Source of the DNA: Myxococcota bacterium
GTDB taxonomy: Bacteria > Myxococcota_A > Bradymonadia > UBA7976 > UBA1532
DNA length: 64,000 bases
NCBI GenBank assembly: GCA_023150895.1
Contig: JAKLJY010000016.1
Location: 1 to 64,000 of the forward strand
Direction: 5' to 3'
Shown here: positions 51,301-60,265 of the stretch, one piece after another
Position numbering within the stretch: the first letter of the stretch is position 1
Layout of the letters: each line of letters starts with the position of its first letter
The notes under the pieces: generated by a model
Databases searched by the model: none
What the model was told of the DNA's origin: nothing
What the model saw: only the letters and a program-made list of their open reading frames with translations
Translations under genes and position numbers: made by a program

Positions 51301-54300
51301 GAGTGGGACATCAACGGCGACGGCGACTTCAACGATGCCGGCGTCGACACGACGGGCGTGCGCCCGGTCATCGCGTGGGGCGTTCTGAACACCCTGCGGA
51401 AGTGGGCCGATCCCGTGACCGGCCTGCCGAACAACACGATCACCCTGCGCGTCCGCGACGAATTCGGCGCGGAGGCCCGGATCAACGCGACGATCACCAT
51501 CTTCCAGGCCGCGCCCATTCCGGTCGTCGTCCAGTCGCCGAATCCGGCGCCGATCAACCTGGTCACCGGTTTCTCGAACCCGACGCTCAACGGTCAGGAG
51601 AGTCGCTCCCCCATCCCGAACGTGAACATCGTCTCTTGGGACTGGGACCTCAACGACGACGGCGTCTTCGAGGTGCAGGGCCGAGCCAGCGTGGAGTTCG
51701 TCAAGGTCTTCAATCCGGTACCCCAGCCCAACAACATTCCCGCGACGTTCGTCCGCCTGCAGGTCACGGACAGCCAGGGCCGCCGGGCCAACGTCCGCTA
51801 CCAGGTCGTCTATCGGGTCCCGCCGACGCCGCCCACGGCGGACGCCGATCCGACGTCGCCCCCGGAGCGGAACTACCACATCCTCGTCGGGCAGGGTGTC
51901 GCCCTCGACCCCCGCCAGTCCTTCGACCCGGATGCGCGCGACTTCGGCGACTACATCCGGACCTACCGCTGGGACGTCAACGCCAACGTCAACGGCAATG
52001 CGGACTGGAACGTCACGGTCAATGACCCCAACGGCCAGCAGCAGAACGTCGTCTCCAACCTGACCTGGGCTCAGCTCAACAACTTCGGGGTCAACGGCCC
52101 CGGCCAGTCGACGCTGCTGCTCGAGGTCGAGGACACGACGAACCTCCGCAACCGCGACACCGCCACGCTCAACGTCTATCCGGTCAACCCGATTGCCGTC
52201 GCGACGGCCAATCCGAACCCGGCCGCCTGCGGCGATACCATCACGTTCGACGGCCGCGCCTCCGACCATGCCCACCCCGACATCCGGGTGGTCTCGTGGG
52301 CCTGGGACCTCGACGGCGACGGGCAGTACGACGACGGCGCCGGTCAGACGGTCACGCAGGCGTTCAACCGCTTCACGTTCAACCAGCCGATCCGCGTCGG
52401 CCTGCAGGTCACGGACAGCTCCGGCAACGTCGGGACGACGTCCCTGGACGTTTCGGTCGAGGCCGGCAATCACGCGCCCGTCGCGACGCCCGGCGGCCCG
52501 TACACGATCGTCCGCGGCGACGCGCTCAACCTGGACGGCCGCGGTTCGCTGGACCCCGACGCGGCCTGCGGCGACAGCATCGTCGACTACGCCTGGGACA
52601 TCGGCAACAACGGCAGCTACGAGGTCTCGGGCGCCAACGCGGCCCAGACTGCCCGCACCTGGCAACAGCTCAACGATGCCGGCGTGAACAACGTCGGCGC
52701 CTACACCATTGCGCTTCGGGTCCGGGACCGCTTCGGCGTCCAGTCCGTGAGCACGGTGCAGCTCAACGTCATCAACGGACCGACGGCAGCGGCCGTGGCG
52801 ATTCCTGGTGCGGTGGCCTGCAACGGCGAGGTGCTCTTCGACGGCAGCGGCTCCCGCACGGACGCGCCGGCCAACGACCCCGCGTTCGCCCTCGCCGCCT
52901 GGGAGTGGGATTTCGACGGCGATGGCCAGTACGAGACCAGCGGCGCGACGGTTCGCCGCGCGGTCGCCGGACTCGGCAACTCGGTCACGGTACGCTTCCG
53001 GGTCACGGATGCCTCCGGCCACCGGTCCGAGACGCAGGTCGTCGTCCAGCTGAACGTGCAGAACGTCGCCCCCAACGCCAACGCGGGTGGCCCCTACGTC
53101 ACCGGTCCGGTGCCCGGCGGGTACGCGCCCGTCACCCTCGATGGCCGGGCGTCGACGGACCCGAACATGCCCTGCGATGCCATCGGCCGGTACCTCTGGG
53201 ACGCCGACGACGACGGCGTCTTCGGGACGAACGACAACGCCCTCTTCGATCAGGCCGGCGTGCGGGACTACGAGGGCGCGACGGTTGCCGGCTTCCGCAG
53301 CCCGCGGTGGAACATCAACAACGTCTACCGCGTCGGCCTCCAGGTCTGCGACTCGAAGAACCCCGCCCTGTGTTCGGGGACGGCGTTCGCGAACGTCCGC
53401 GTCCTCGCCGAGGCGCCGCCCACCGGCGAGATCCTGAGCCCGCGGTCGTCCGACGCCGACTTCTGCGCCGGGGCCAATCCGTTCAACGTCTCGTTCCGCG
53501 TCGCTCACCCGACCGGTGCCCAGGTCACCGTCCGGGCGCGCGTCGGCGGTCAGGAGGTCGCTGGCCCCATCGTCGTGAACACCAACGCCAACGGTACGCC
53601 GGTCGACGGGACGATTCAGATCAACCCCGCCAACATCGCCGAAGGTCTGCGGAGCCTCGAGCTCGTGTTCCGCTCCGGCGTCGCGGCGGAGCAGGTCGTC
53701 AACGCCGGCGGCAACATCCTCTTCGACCGGACGGGCCCGACGGTCACCTTCGGAGCGCGTCCCGCGGCGAACGCCTGCTACCCGCTCAATCAGGTGCCGG
53801 CCCCCGAGTATCAGGTCAGCGACATGCTCGACCCGAACCCCGAGGTCGATCAGGCGACCTCCGAGGACGGCTGTGGCCGGACCCTGACGGTCAGCGCGAC
53901 CGATCGGTGCGGCAACGTCGGCAGCGCCGCCCGGACCTACCTGATCGCGGAGCAGCCCGAGGTCGCCATCAATGGCGCCGCCGAGGGTGCCCTGGTCAGC
54001 AGCGCCCGCATGACCTGGGCCGTGGAAGGCCCCGCCGGCTGTGCGCTGAACATTCAGGCGTTCCTCTCCCGAAACGGGGCCGCGCGCGCAGCGTATGTCG
54101 CCAACACCGAGATCCGCGATCCCGGCGCCTACGTCCTGACGCTCGAGATGACCAACTGCGCGCTCGTGCAGCGGCAGATCATCCGGACCTTCACGGTCAA
54201 CGGTCCGCCGACCGCGGACGCCATCACGGCGGGGCATGTCAACGCCGATCCGATGGTCCCCGGTGGCTACATCGTGGCCGAGGGCGGCGGGCTCCAGCTC

Positions 54301-56226
54301 GACGCGAGCGAGTCCCGGCCGCCGGAGGCCGGCGACAGCGTCACCGGCTATCGCTGGGACTGGCGCAACGACAACACCTGGGACTTCCCGGGCGGCGCGG
54401 CCTACGCGAACGCCGCCACCGCAGCGTACCCGACGAACGACAATGGCATCTTCATGAACAAGCTGGAGGTGCGTGACAGCCTCAACGCAACCGCTCAGGT
54501 CGTGTTCCAGGTGCGCGTCAACGACGTGAACCCGACGGCCCGGCCGGGCGGCCCGTACACGGTCGCGCAGGGTGTCGAGCTGATCCTCGACGGGGCTGCC
54601 ACGACTGCCGGTCACCCGGTCGCCGATCCGCTCCAGACCTTCACCTGGAACTTCGGAGATGGCAGCGCGCCCGAGTCGGGCCCGCCCGCCACGCACGCGC
54701 AGCGGCCCCACACTTACGCAGAGAACGGCGTGTACACGGTCACCCTTCGCGTCGACGACGAGGACAGCTTCCACGTTGCACAGACGACGGTGACCGTGCG
54801 CGATGTCGACCCCGTCGTGGACAGCCTCGACCTGCCGGACCCCGCGTTCGAGATCGCCGGCATGCAGTTCACCATCAATGCCAACGGTGGCTCCGCGGCC
54901 GACCCGATCACGCGCGCCGAGTGGGACTTCACGGGGGACGGCGTGCCGGAGATCGCCGGTCCGTGGCCGGCCTACCGCACCGTCGTCTACGAGTTCGAGA
55001 CGGATGGGAACTACACGGTGGCGGTGAAGCTGTTCGACAAGGACTCCAGCATGTCGTACGGCGAAGCCCTCCCGGTTCGCCAGATCACCATGGACGAGCT
55101 CCTCACCGTCGCGCAGCAGCGCATCGACCTCGTCCGCGCCGCCAATCAGGCGCAGCCTCTCGTCATCCGGGACGTCTCCGCGTCGGACACCGAGGTCGAA
55201 CACGGCCACTGGGGCGAGACGTACGATCGTCGCGGCGTCACGATGCAGGCCTACGCGGCCCTGATGGAGCAGATCGCGAGCGCCCTGTCCCGCGGTCCGG
55301 CACAGAACGAGTTCCGCAATCTGCTCTGGGCCATGAGCCGGACGGCCCTGCGCGAGATCAATGCGATGCACGACCGTGTCGCGGCCAACCCGCGAGACGC
55401 CATCGCCGTCGATTCGATCGAGGTGGCCGAGCGTTCCATCGCTGCCGCTGCCGGCCTCTACAACGACCCGGACTTCCGCCAGTGGGTGTCGACCTCCGAC
55501 GACCCCCTCCTGGCTTCGGACCTCATCGGCGCGGTGTTCAACGCGTACTTCTACCTGGCCGACGCGGAAGATCCGTTCAACCGCTTCGATCTCTTCCCGA
55601 TGCCGGACATCGATGACGTGCGCACCCGCGTCGCGGCGGCCAACGAGGTCAATCAGAACCTCCTGACGGCCCTGAACGAGCTGCTCGCCGACCTCAACGA
55701 CTACGTCTCCGCCGGCGGGGCGAACGATCCGGCCCCCGGCCAGGCGGATGTCCAGGCAGCCATCGACGTGCTCGAGAACGACATCATGCCGCTCATGGAA
55801 CTCGAGCTGAACGTGCTGTGCGCGGACCCCACCTGCATCAACGACCAGCAGGCGCTCCACAACGAGCTCTTCCTGATGGACCTGATCAACTCGCTCTACT
55901 CGGCGAGCGCCGAGGGCGCCTATGTCCGCAACTGGCAGCACTCGCTGATGCTCGCGGTGAAGTTCCGCGTCGAGTTGTCGATTCTGCGGGTCGAGTACGC
56001 CTGCGGCGCCTTCCAGGCGGTCTCGCAGAACGCGCGCGCCCAGCAGGCCATCGGCCTGCGCCACGTCGAGAATCGCGACTTCGATCGCGCGCTGAACTAC
56101 TACCTCTCGAACGAGACGCACTGCCTGATCATCCGGACCTACAACACCTGCCTCTCGCCCCTCGACCCTGCCAACGCGCCGCCTGAGCCGTTCCCGCCCG
56201 GCATCTGCCCGAACGACGCGCCCTGA
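48367..56226 (+). CDS. Giant secreted protein: alpha/alpha-toroid domain plus ~13 PKD-like repeats
   Basis: This 2,619-residue protein starts at ATG 48367 with a GGAGAG site five bases upstream and a signal peptide (WAFVGAMATAAPAAA). About residues 100-600 are helical, with patterns of a squalene-cyclase-like alpha/alpha-toroid (GGWYYHWLDGNYHCGY followed by STTQWALVGLESAEV; a second copy GGWTTRLW). From about 630 to 2230 run some 13 PKD-like beta domains, most with a YxWDxNxDG core (ATYEWDVNGDG, VSWDWDLNDDG) in place of WxFGDG; the Asp/Asn pattern could bind calcium. About 1690-1950 is a different Ig-like region. The last ~380 residues are helical with no repeats (MDELLTVAQQRIDLV onward). No anchor is visible. 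Secretion and an adhesive or glycan-related role are inferred. Confidence 0.85.
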   Translation: MSRAATRAMKWAFVGAMATAAPAAAETVVIVPYAQQNKDLPHPAHSGAPITLKAIVRGLTCDQGYDVTWDVNLDRQYTAADGTVRYGRTQNTLWDIGRTWTVPVVQFDQPQNVGVQVRNVCNNQIYSGSFPLYIYAFQPSNDPRQWTRDQLDIMGSMAVQETLWYLHRQTWFYNNDRGANASTIKGRFGQSYVSMDGTGIWAMTINGHLPAFPPGTIDRRDQNNVAQPLPNGWEVANDRRWNDDPYAETVLRWSNDLTHQAQNYRAVPADDEASTCGYNAQRQAIACNRTASPADGRGWTLAAEGEHSYSQGMQLGGYATLLPALGGIPVQEGQAKGRKYEWLVQQVVDYLGGIQIDGGTGVGGWYYHWLDGNYHCGYNDGSTTQWALVGLESAEVTGRPFGIVVNNRHKYRVAESLVRMIGGDGSAGYRCGYTSNFQLTGGAILGARWLGVHAMPSDNVVPFPNDSGYTRAQLRSVFDRYLEFTRANWNSNSLAAHGGGWTTRLWRGGDPYCGNLNRVYNTDDNAAIRCGNTYAAYSHQKGYRTASPEQTIAGHDWYREFLIYYIRALNRGVDAGNGVGGQYGIHGRLVDNFCNGADGHSVTCAYGAPFMSSSAAGLILTPTIFNPKPVAVARVNGPNSVTATVVEGCVGGNNGTVNLLHDQSFHPNPSASILLYQWDVDASNGLWWENNGQPDFQSNDRAAAFTYRYLRAGVYTATLRVVDNGLNDAQQTKTATVTVTVNAAANVAPTAASGGPYVVEVGGALQLAGTATDGNQACGQQITVAWDLNNANTWNAAAATNGVIAWAALQNLPRAPQTIPLRLRVRDAANSEAISATTITIYPTDPVANGSAVPNPAACNQDITFNGGNSFHPNPNRSIATYEWDVNGDGTYDGGGRNPTFVYRYPAFGTYTVTLRVTDDLGRRNTTQFQVQVNQGNLAPVARTSRANYEVLEGDNLTLDGAGSSDANVACGDSIVAYEWDINGDGDFNDAGVDTTGVRPVIAWGVLNTLRKWADPVTGLPNNTITLRVRDEFGAEARINATITIFQAAPIPVVVQSPNPAPINLVTGFSNPTLNGQESRSPIPNVNIVSWDWDLNDDGVFEVQGRASVEFVKVFNPVPQPNNIPATFVRLQVTDSQGRRANVRYQVVYRVPPTPPTADADPTSPPERNYHILVGQGVALDPRQSFDPDARDFGDYIRTYRWDVNANVNGNADWNVTVNDPNGQQQNVVSNLTWAQLNNFGVNGPGQSTLLLEVEDTTNLRNRDTATLNVYPVNPIAVATANPNPAACGDTITFDGRASDHAHPDIRVVSWAWDLDGDGQYDDGAGQTVTQAFNRFTFNQPIRVGLQVTDSSGNVGTTSLDVSVEAGNHAPVATPGGPYTIVRGDALNLDGRGSLDPDAACGDSIVDYAWDIGNNGSYEVSGANAAQTARTWQQLNDAGVNNVGAYTIALRVRDRFGVQSVSTVQLNVINGPTAAAVAIPGAVACNGEVLFDGSGSRTDAPANDPAFALAAWEWDFDGDGQYETSGATVRRAVAGLGNSVTVRFRVTDASGHRSETQVVVQLNVQNVAPNANAGGPYVTGPVPGGYAPVTLDGRASTDPNMPCDAIGRYLWDADDDGVFGTNDNALFDQAGVRDYEGATVAGFRSPRWNINNVYRVGLQVCDSKNPALCSGTAFANVRVLAEAPPTGEILSPRSSDADFCAGANPFNVSFRVAHPTGAQVTVRARVGGQEVAGPIVVNTNANGTPVDGTIQINPANIAEGLRSLELVFRSGVAAEQVVNAGGNILFDRTGPTVTFGARPAANACYPLNQVPAPEYQVSDMLDPNPEVDQATSEDGCGRTLTVSATDRCGNVGSAARTYLIAEQPEVAINGAAEGALVSSARMTWAVEGPAGCALNIQAFLSRNGAARAAYVANTEIRDPGAYVLTLEMTNCALVQRQIIRTFTVNGPPTADAITAGHVNADPMVPGGYIVAEGGGLQLDASESRPPEAGDSVTGYRWDWRNDNTWDFPGGAAYANAATAAYPTNDNGIFMNKLEVRDSLNATAQVVFQVRVNDVNPTARPGGPYTVAQGVELILDGAATTAGHPVADPLQTFTWNFGDGSAPESGPPATHAQRPHTYAENGVYTVTLRVDDEDSFHVAQTTVTVRDVDPVVDSLDLPDPAFEIAGMQFTINANGGSAADPITRAEWDFTGDGVPEIAGPWPAYRTVVYEFETDGNYTVAVKLFDKDSSMSYGEALPVRQITMDELLTVAQQRIDLVRAANQAQPLVIRDVSASDTEVEHGHWGETYDRRGVTMQAYAALMEQIASALSRGPAQNEFRNLLWAMSRTALREINAMHDRVAANPRDAIAVDSIEVAERSIAAAAGLYNDPDFRQWVSTSDDPLLASDLIGAVFNAYFYLADAEDPFNRFDLFPMPDIDDVRTRVAAANEVNQNLLTALNELLADLNDYVSAGGANDPAPGQADVQAAIDVLENDIMPLMELELNVLCADPTCINDQQALHNELFLMDLINSLYSASAEGAYVRNWQHSLMLAVKFRVELSILRVEYACGAFQAVSQNARAQQAIGLRHVENRDFDRALNYYLSNETHCLIIRTYNTCLSPLDPANAPPEPFPPGICPNDAP

Positions 56227-56281
56227 GTTCGAGCGACCCGTCCTAGCCTCACAAACCGTCGCTCGTCGCTTGGAATCACCT

Positions 56282-56330
56282 CGCCAGTCCGGTTAGTCTG
56301 GCGTACACGCCGGGTCGTGGACGCCCGGCG
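56282..56330 (+). promoter_or_regulatory. Two adjacent perfect hairpins upstream of the second PKD gene
   Basis: CGCCAG/CTGGCG (6 bp, 56282-56303, 10-base loop) is followed four bases later by CGCCGGG/CCCGGCG (7 bp, 56308-56330, 9-base loop). They fill the 148-base gap between the two PKD genes and end 44 bases before the next ATG. No T run follows. They may terminate the upstream transcript, stabilise the message or act in a leader. Confidence 0.4.
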
Positions 56331-56374
56331 CGATCCAGTCCCACCGCATTTCCGTACCATCGGGGGCAGTTCGC

Positions 56375-59300
56375 ATGCGCGGGTTCCTCGTCGCGATCCC
56401 TCTCTCTGTTTTCCCCACGCTGGCGATCGCGGGCGCGAACGACGTCAGCGTCGCCATCCTCAGTCCGGCGGGGGGAGGCTGCGTCAACAACGGCGGCGAG
56501 CTCTTCTCGGGCGGCGTTCTCGGCGGCCTCGCCGCCCAGCCGATTGGTCCGGTGTCCGTGAACCTCCGCCTGACGGACGGCAACGGAAACGGCGCCGCCG
56601 ATCCCATCACCGTCCGGCTCAGCGTCGACGGTCAGGTGGTCAGCGAGCACTACTTCCAGGCCGCCGCAGAGGGACAGCCCTTCGAGACCGGTCCCATCCC
56701 TGTTTTCACCATCGAGGACGGCGAAAACGTCACCCTCGAGGCGGAGGCCATCAACGGCGCCTCGACGGCCCGGCAGTCCGTCACGTTCGACCTCGACCGT
56801 GAGGCGCCCTCGGTCACGGCCGACGGCAACCTTCCCGATCCCATCGTCTGCGCGGCCAATCCGCCCGCGGTGCCCTATACCGTTGCAGACGACTTCGACG
56901 CCGCGCCGGATGTCGAGGAGCGTTTCGAGTTCGACGGATGCAACGTCCGCCGCATCGTGCGGGTCGCGGACGCCTGCGGCAACGCCCAGGAGGTTTCGGC
57001 GTCCAGCCGGCGTCCCCCACCCGATCCCAATGCGATCTCCGTGTCGTTCGGTGGGGTCGCCGAGGGCGCGCGTGTCGCGACGGCGGCGCTCACCTACGAC
57101 ATTCAGGCGCCCGTCGGATGCGTCGACTCGATTCAATCGAGCGTCACGCGGGACGGCGAGGGCATCGGACCGGTCATTTACGGCGAAGAGCTCGCCGTCG
57201 CGGGCAACTACGACGCGCAGATTTCGGTCTCTTCCTGCGGCGGACAGCCCGCGACGGCCCGCCGGCGCTTCACCGTGCTCGCCAAGCCCATCGCCGAGGC
57301 CGGCGGTCCCTACCAGTCCGTGCAGAACCAGGCTGTTCGCCTCTGCGCGACGGACAGCCAGGCGCCCGCCGAACTCGGCGGCATCGTCGGTTACGCGTGG
57401 GACATCAACAACGACGGCTACTTCGACGAATACGAGGGCCGCACGGCCTGCATCGACTTCGGCGCCGACAAGAACGACGGCGAGTACACCGTTCGCGTTC
57501 AGGTGCGCGCGGGCAACGGTACGCAGGCCGAGGACACGGCGACGGTGACGATCACCGACGTGACGCCGACCTGCGGCCTCGTCGTGCCGCCGGGCCCCTT
57601 CGACGAAGGCGAACTCGTCGACTTCGACGCCACCGGCTCACGTCCGGGCAACGAGTTCGAGGACATCCTGCTCTACGAGTGGCGCTTCGGCGACGGCTCG
57701 CCCGACCAGCTCGCCGCGGGTCTCGGGACGACCCTCCACCGGTACGACGCCCCGGGGACCTTCACCTACTCCGTGACTGTCCACGACATCGACTCGAGCT
57801 GCACGACCTCCGGGGAGCTCGTCATCCGCGACGTCGCGCCCATTTGCGAGGCGGTGAACGCGCTCGGCGCGGACGACCTCTACGAGGGCATGCCCGTCCA
57901 GTTCACCGTCGAGGCGGCCCCGGGCAGCTTCTCCGACCCCATCACGGGGTACACCTGGTACTACGGCGACTCGCCGTTGCCCGACAATGGCGCGTTCAAC
58001 TTCGCCCCGACCCACGTCTACCAGGATCAGGGCACGTTCGACATCCGCGTGCTGATCGACGATCCGGACTCACAGACCGAATGCCCGGGAACGCAGGTGG
58101 TCGTCCAGGATCTCGCGCCGGTCGCGGAGCTCGACGGTCCCCGAGTGGTCACCGAGGGCGAAGCGGTCACCTTCGACGCGCTCCAGACGCGTGCGGGCGG
58201 CCCGGCCGACCCCCTCACGGTCATCAATTGGGACTTCGGCGACGGTCAACCGTCGGTCGACGCCGACCCGAACGAACGCCGTCAGGTCCACACATTCGTC
58301 GACGACGGCGAGTTCGACGTGATTCTGACGGCCACCGACGAGGACAGCGAGGCCACCGCCACGCTCCGCGTCCGCGTCCTCGACGTCGCCCCCGTTGCGG
58401 ACTTCACCGTCGTCTACGCGCCGGAGCGCGAGAGCGCCGACGAAGGCGTGGAGATCGAACTCGACGCCACGGCCAGCGCGCCGGGCGCGGCCGAGGATCC
58501 CATCGCGGAGTACCGTTGGGACTTCGGTGACGGCGAGACGGCCGAAGGGCCGGATCTCGACGTCGTCCGCCACGCGTTCCCGGATGACGGCACCTACCTC
58601 GTTCGCCTCACGGTCGTCGACGAAGACGGCAGCGTCAGCACGACGGAGCGCACCGTCGGCGTCGAGAACGTCGCCCCCGTGGTCCGGATCGAGGTCGAGG
58701 AGGACCAGCTCGACGTCAACGTCCCGCACACGTTCACCGCGGTGGTCGAGGACGTCGACGCGGACTTCCCCCGGGTCGACTGGGACATGGGCGACGACGA
58801 GAGTTACGAGAATGCACTCAGCGTCACCCACACCTATCGTGTGCAGGGCCGCCGGGTCATCACGGTTTCCGTCACGGACGGAGACGGCGGCGTCGCCACC
58901 GCCGAAGTCGCCGTGGAGGTCACCCGCGGTCGGCCCCGCTTCGTCGTCGAGCGCGTCTACCGCGGCCGCGAAGGCGACGCGTTGTCGTTCGAGTTCCAGG
59001 TGCTGGCCGCCGAATCCGATCCGGGTGTCTTCGACGGACCGGTGCAGGTCCCGGTGCCGCAGCTGCCGCCGGGCGCCGAATGGAGCGAACGCCCCGGCGT
59101 TCCGGCCGAGGCCTCGAAGACCATTCGCCTCGCCTTCACGCCCACCTACGTGGATGCCGGGCGGATCACGCTGCTGCTTCGGGCCGTCGCCCCGAGCGGG
59201 CTCACGCGGGACACCGAAGTGACGGTGGAGATCGAAGATGCCGGCACGCCGTACGCGGCCGCCGTCGCGACGGTCAACGGCGAGGGACGGGTCACGGTGC

Positions 59301-60211
59301 TCGAATACGGTCGCGATCCCCTCAGCCACGCGCTCGGGCTGCGGCCGACAGCCGAGATCCCGGTCGGAGCCGGGATCGGCACGGTCGCCGCGAGCGACGA
59401 CGGGCGTTGGCTCTTCGTCGCGTCCCCCGCCTCGGGCGGCGTCGCGGTCATCCGCCTCGGGGACGGTGCGCCGCACTTCGCGCGGTTCATTCGCACGGGC
59501 TCCGAGTGCACGGCCGTGACGGCCGGCGACGGCCGGGTGTACGCCGTCAATGCCGGCGACGCCACGCTCTCCATCATCGACGCCGAGACGCTCAAGGTGA
59601 TCCGAACGGTAAACCTGGGGCAGATCGGTCGCCCGATGGACGCCGTCTACCTGCCGGCCGGATTCGACGGCCTCGAGGATGCGCACATCGCCGTCGTGGG
59701 CGCGCGAGGCGGCCACATCGCTCTTCTCGACGCGGCGGCCGCAGAGGCGGGCCGTGGGGACGCGGCCATCAGCGCGAGCCGGCGCCTCGGCGGCGTCCTG
59801 CAGCGTGTCGTCGCGGACGCGGAAACCGGCTGGGTGCACGTCGCCGACGCCAAGACGCGCCGGCTCTACGCCTTTCAGGCCAGCGAGTTCCTTCTCGACG
59901 CGGACGGCGCCGAACTGACGGGCACGGCGCTGACCTTCCCGCCGCAGGATCTCGCCGCCCGGGCGGGGACGGTCTGGGTGGCCTCCACCGGCGGCCTCAT
60001 CGAACTCGGTGGTGTTGCGCCGCCCGTCGTCCACGCGCGGGAGACCTCGCGCACCGTCGAGGCGGTCGGCCCGGCGATCTTCCCGGGGGGCGGCGTGCTG
60101 CTCCTCGGGAACCAGGGGCTCGAGCATCGCAACGCCGATCTCGAGTTGGTGCTGCAGACTTCCGGTCGACCGTCCACCCGGCGGCTGACCACCTTCGTGA
60201 CCCTTCACTGA
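56375..60211 (+). CDS. Secreted PKD-repeat protein with C-terminal beta-propeller
   Basis: This 1,278-residue protein has a signal peptide (FLVAIPLSVFPTLAIAGA). An N-terminal Ig-like region (about 20-310) contains paired Cys. About six PKD domains follow, from 310 to 870, with classical cores (YEWRFGDG, INWDFGDG, YRWDFGDG, VDWDMGDDE), then a further beta domain to ~960. The last ~320 residues read as a YVTN/NHL-like beta-propeller (GRWLFVASPASGGVAVI, GRVYAVNAGDATLSIID, GWVHVADAKTRRLYAF, GTVWVASTGGLIEL). It ends at FVTLH with no sorting signal. It follows the giant PKD gene on the same strand and shares its Gly-Pro-Tyr PKD entry motif (GGPY), so the two look like related parts of one surface assembly. 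Confidence 0.87.
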   Translation: MRGFLVAIPLSVFPTLAIAGANDVSVAILSPAGGGCVNNGGELFSGGVLGGLAAQPIGPVSVNLRLTDGNGNGAADPITVRLSVDGQVVSEHYFQAAAEGQPFETGPIPVFTIEDGENVTLEAEAINGASTARQSVTFDLDREAPSVTADGNLPDPIVCAANPPAVPYTVADDFDAAPDVEERFEFDGCNVRRIVRVADACGNAQEVSASSRRPPPDPNAISVSFGGVAEGARVATAALTYDIQAPVGCVDSIQSSVTRDGEGIGPVIYGEELAVAGNYDAQISVSSCGGQPATARRRFTVLAKPIAEAGGPYQSVQNQAVRLCATDSQAPAELGGIVGYAWDINNDGYFDEYEGRTACIDFGADKNDGEYTVRVQVRAGNGTQAEDTATVTITDVTPTCGLVVPPGPFDEGELVDFDATGSRPGNEFEDILLYEWRFGDGSPDQLAAGLGTTLHRYDAPGTFTYSVTVHDIDSSCTTSGELVIRDVAPICEAVNALGADDLYEGMPVQFTVEAAPGSFSDPITGYTWYYGDSPLPDNGAFNFAPTHVYQDQGTFDIRVLIDDPDSQTECPGTQVVVQDLAPVAELDGPRVVTEGEAVTFDALQTRAGGPADPLTVINWDFGDGQPSVDADPNERRQVHTFVDDGEFDVILTATDEDSEATATLRVRVLDVAPVADFTVVYAPERESADEGVEIELDATASAPGAAEDPIAEYRWDFGDGETAEGPDLDVVRHAFPDDGTYLVRLTVVDEDGSVSTTERTVGVENVAPVVRIEVEEDQLDVNVPHTFTAVVEDVDADFPRVDWDMGDDESYENALSVTHTYRVQGRRVITVSVTDGDGGVATAEVAVEVTRGRPRFVVERVYRGREGDALSFEFQVLAAESDPGVFDGPVQVPVPQLPPGAEWSERPGVPAEASKTIRLAFTPTYVDAGRITLLLRAVAPSGLTRDTEVTVEIEDAGTPYAAAVATVNGEGRVTVLEYGRDPLSHALGLRPTAEIPVGAGIGTVAASDDGRWLFVASPASGGVAVIRLGDGAPHFARFIRTGSECTAVTAGDGRVYAVNAGDATLSIIDAETLKVIRTVNLGQIGRPMDAVYLPAGFDGLEDAHIAVVGARGGHIALLDAAAAEAGRGDAAISASRRLGGVLQRVVADAETGWVHVADAKTRRLYAFQASEFLLDADGAELTGTALTFPPQDLAARAGTVWVASTGGLIELGGVAPPVVHARETSRTVEAVGPAIFPGGGVLLLGNQGLEHRNADLELVLQTSGRPSTRRLTTFVTLH

Positions 60212-60214
60212 GCT

Positions 60215-60231
60215 GCGGCCACGCGGGCCGC
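60215..60231 (+). terminator. Post-stop stem-loop, possible terminator
   Basis: Three bases after the stop, GCGGCC and GGCCGC pair perfectly around the loop ACGCG. Only a short TTT appears several bases later (60240-60242). It is of the same type as the stem-loop at 47536-47552. Confidence 0.35.
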
Positions 60232-60265
60232 GATGCATGTTTCACGGAACGACTCGGGGGCGTGA

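Noticed and set aside
48199-56121. Minus-strand open frame of about 2,640 codons opposite the giant PKD gene
   Set aside because: It is an effect of high-GC codon use, which removes stops from one antisense frame. It has no signal, domain or start site, while the plus strand shows a signal peptide, ribosome site and PKD motifs.
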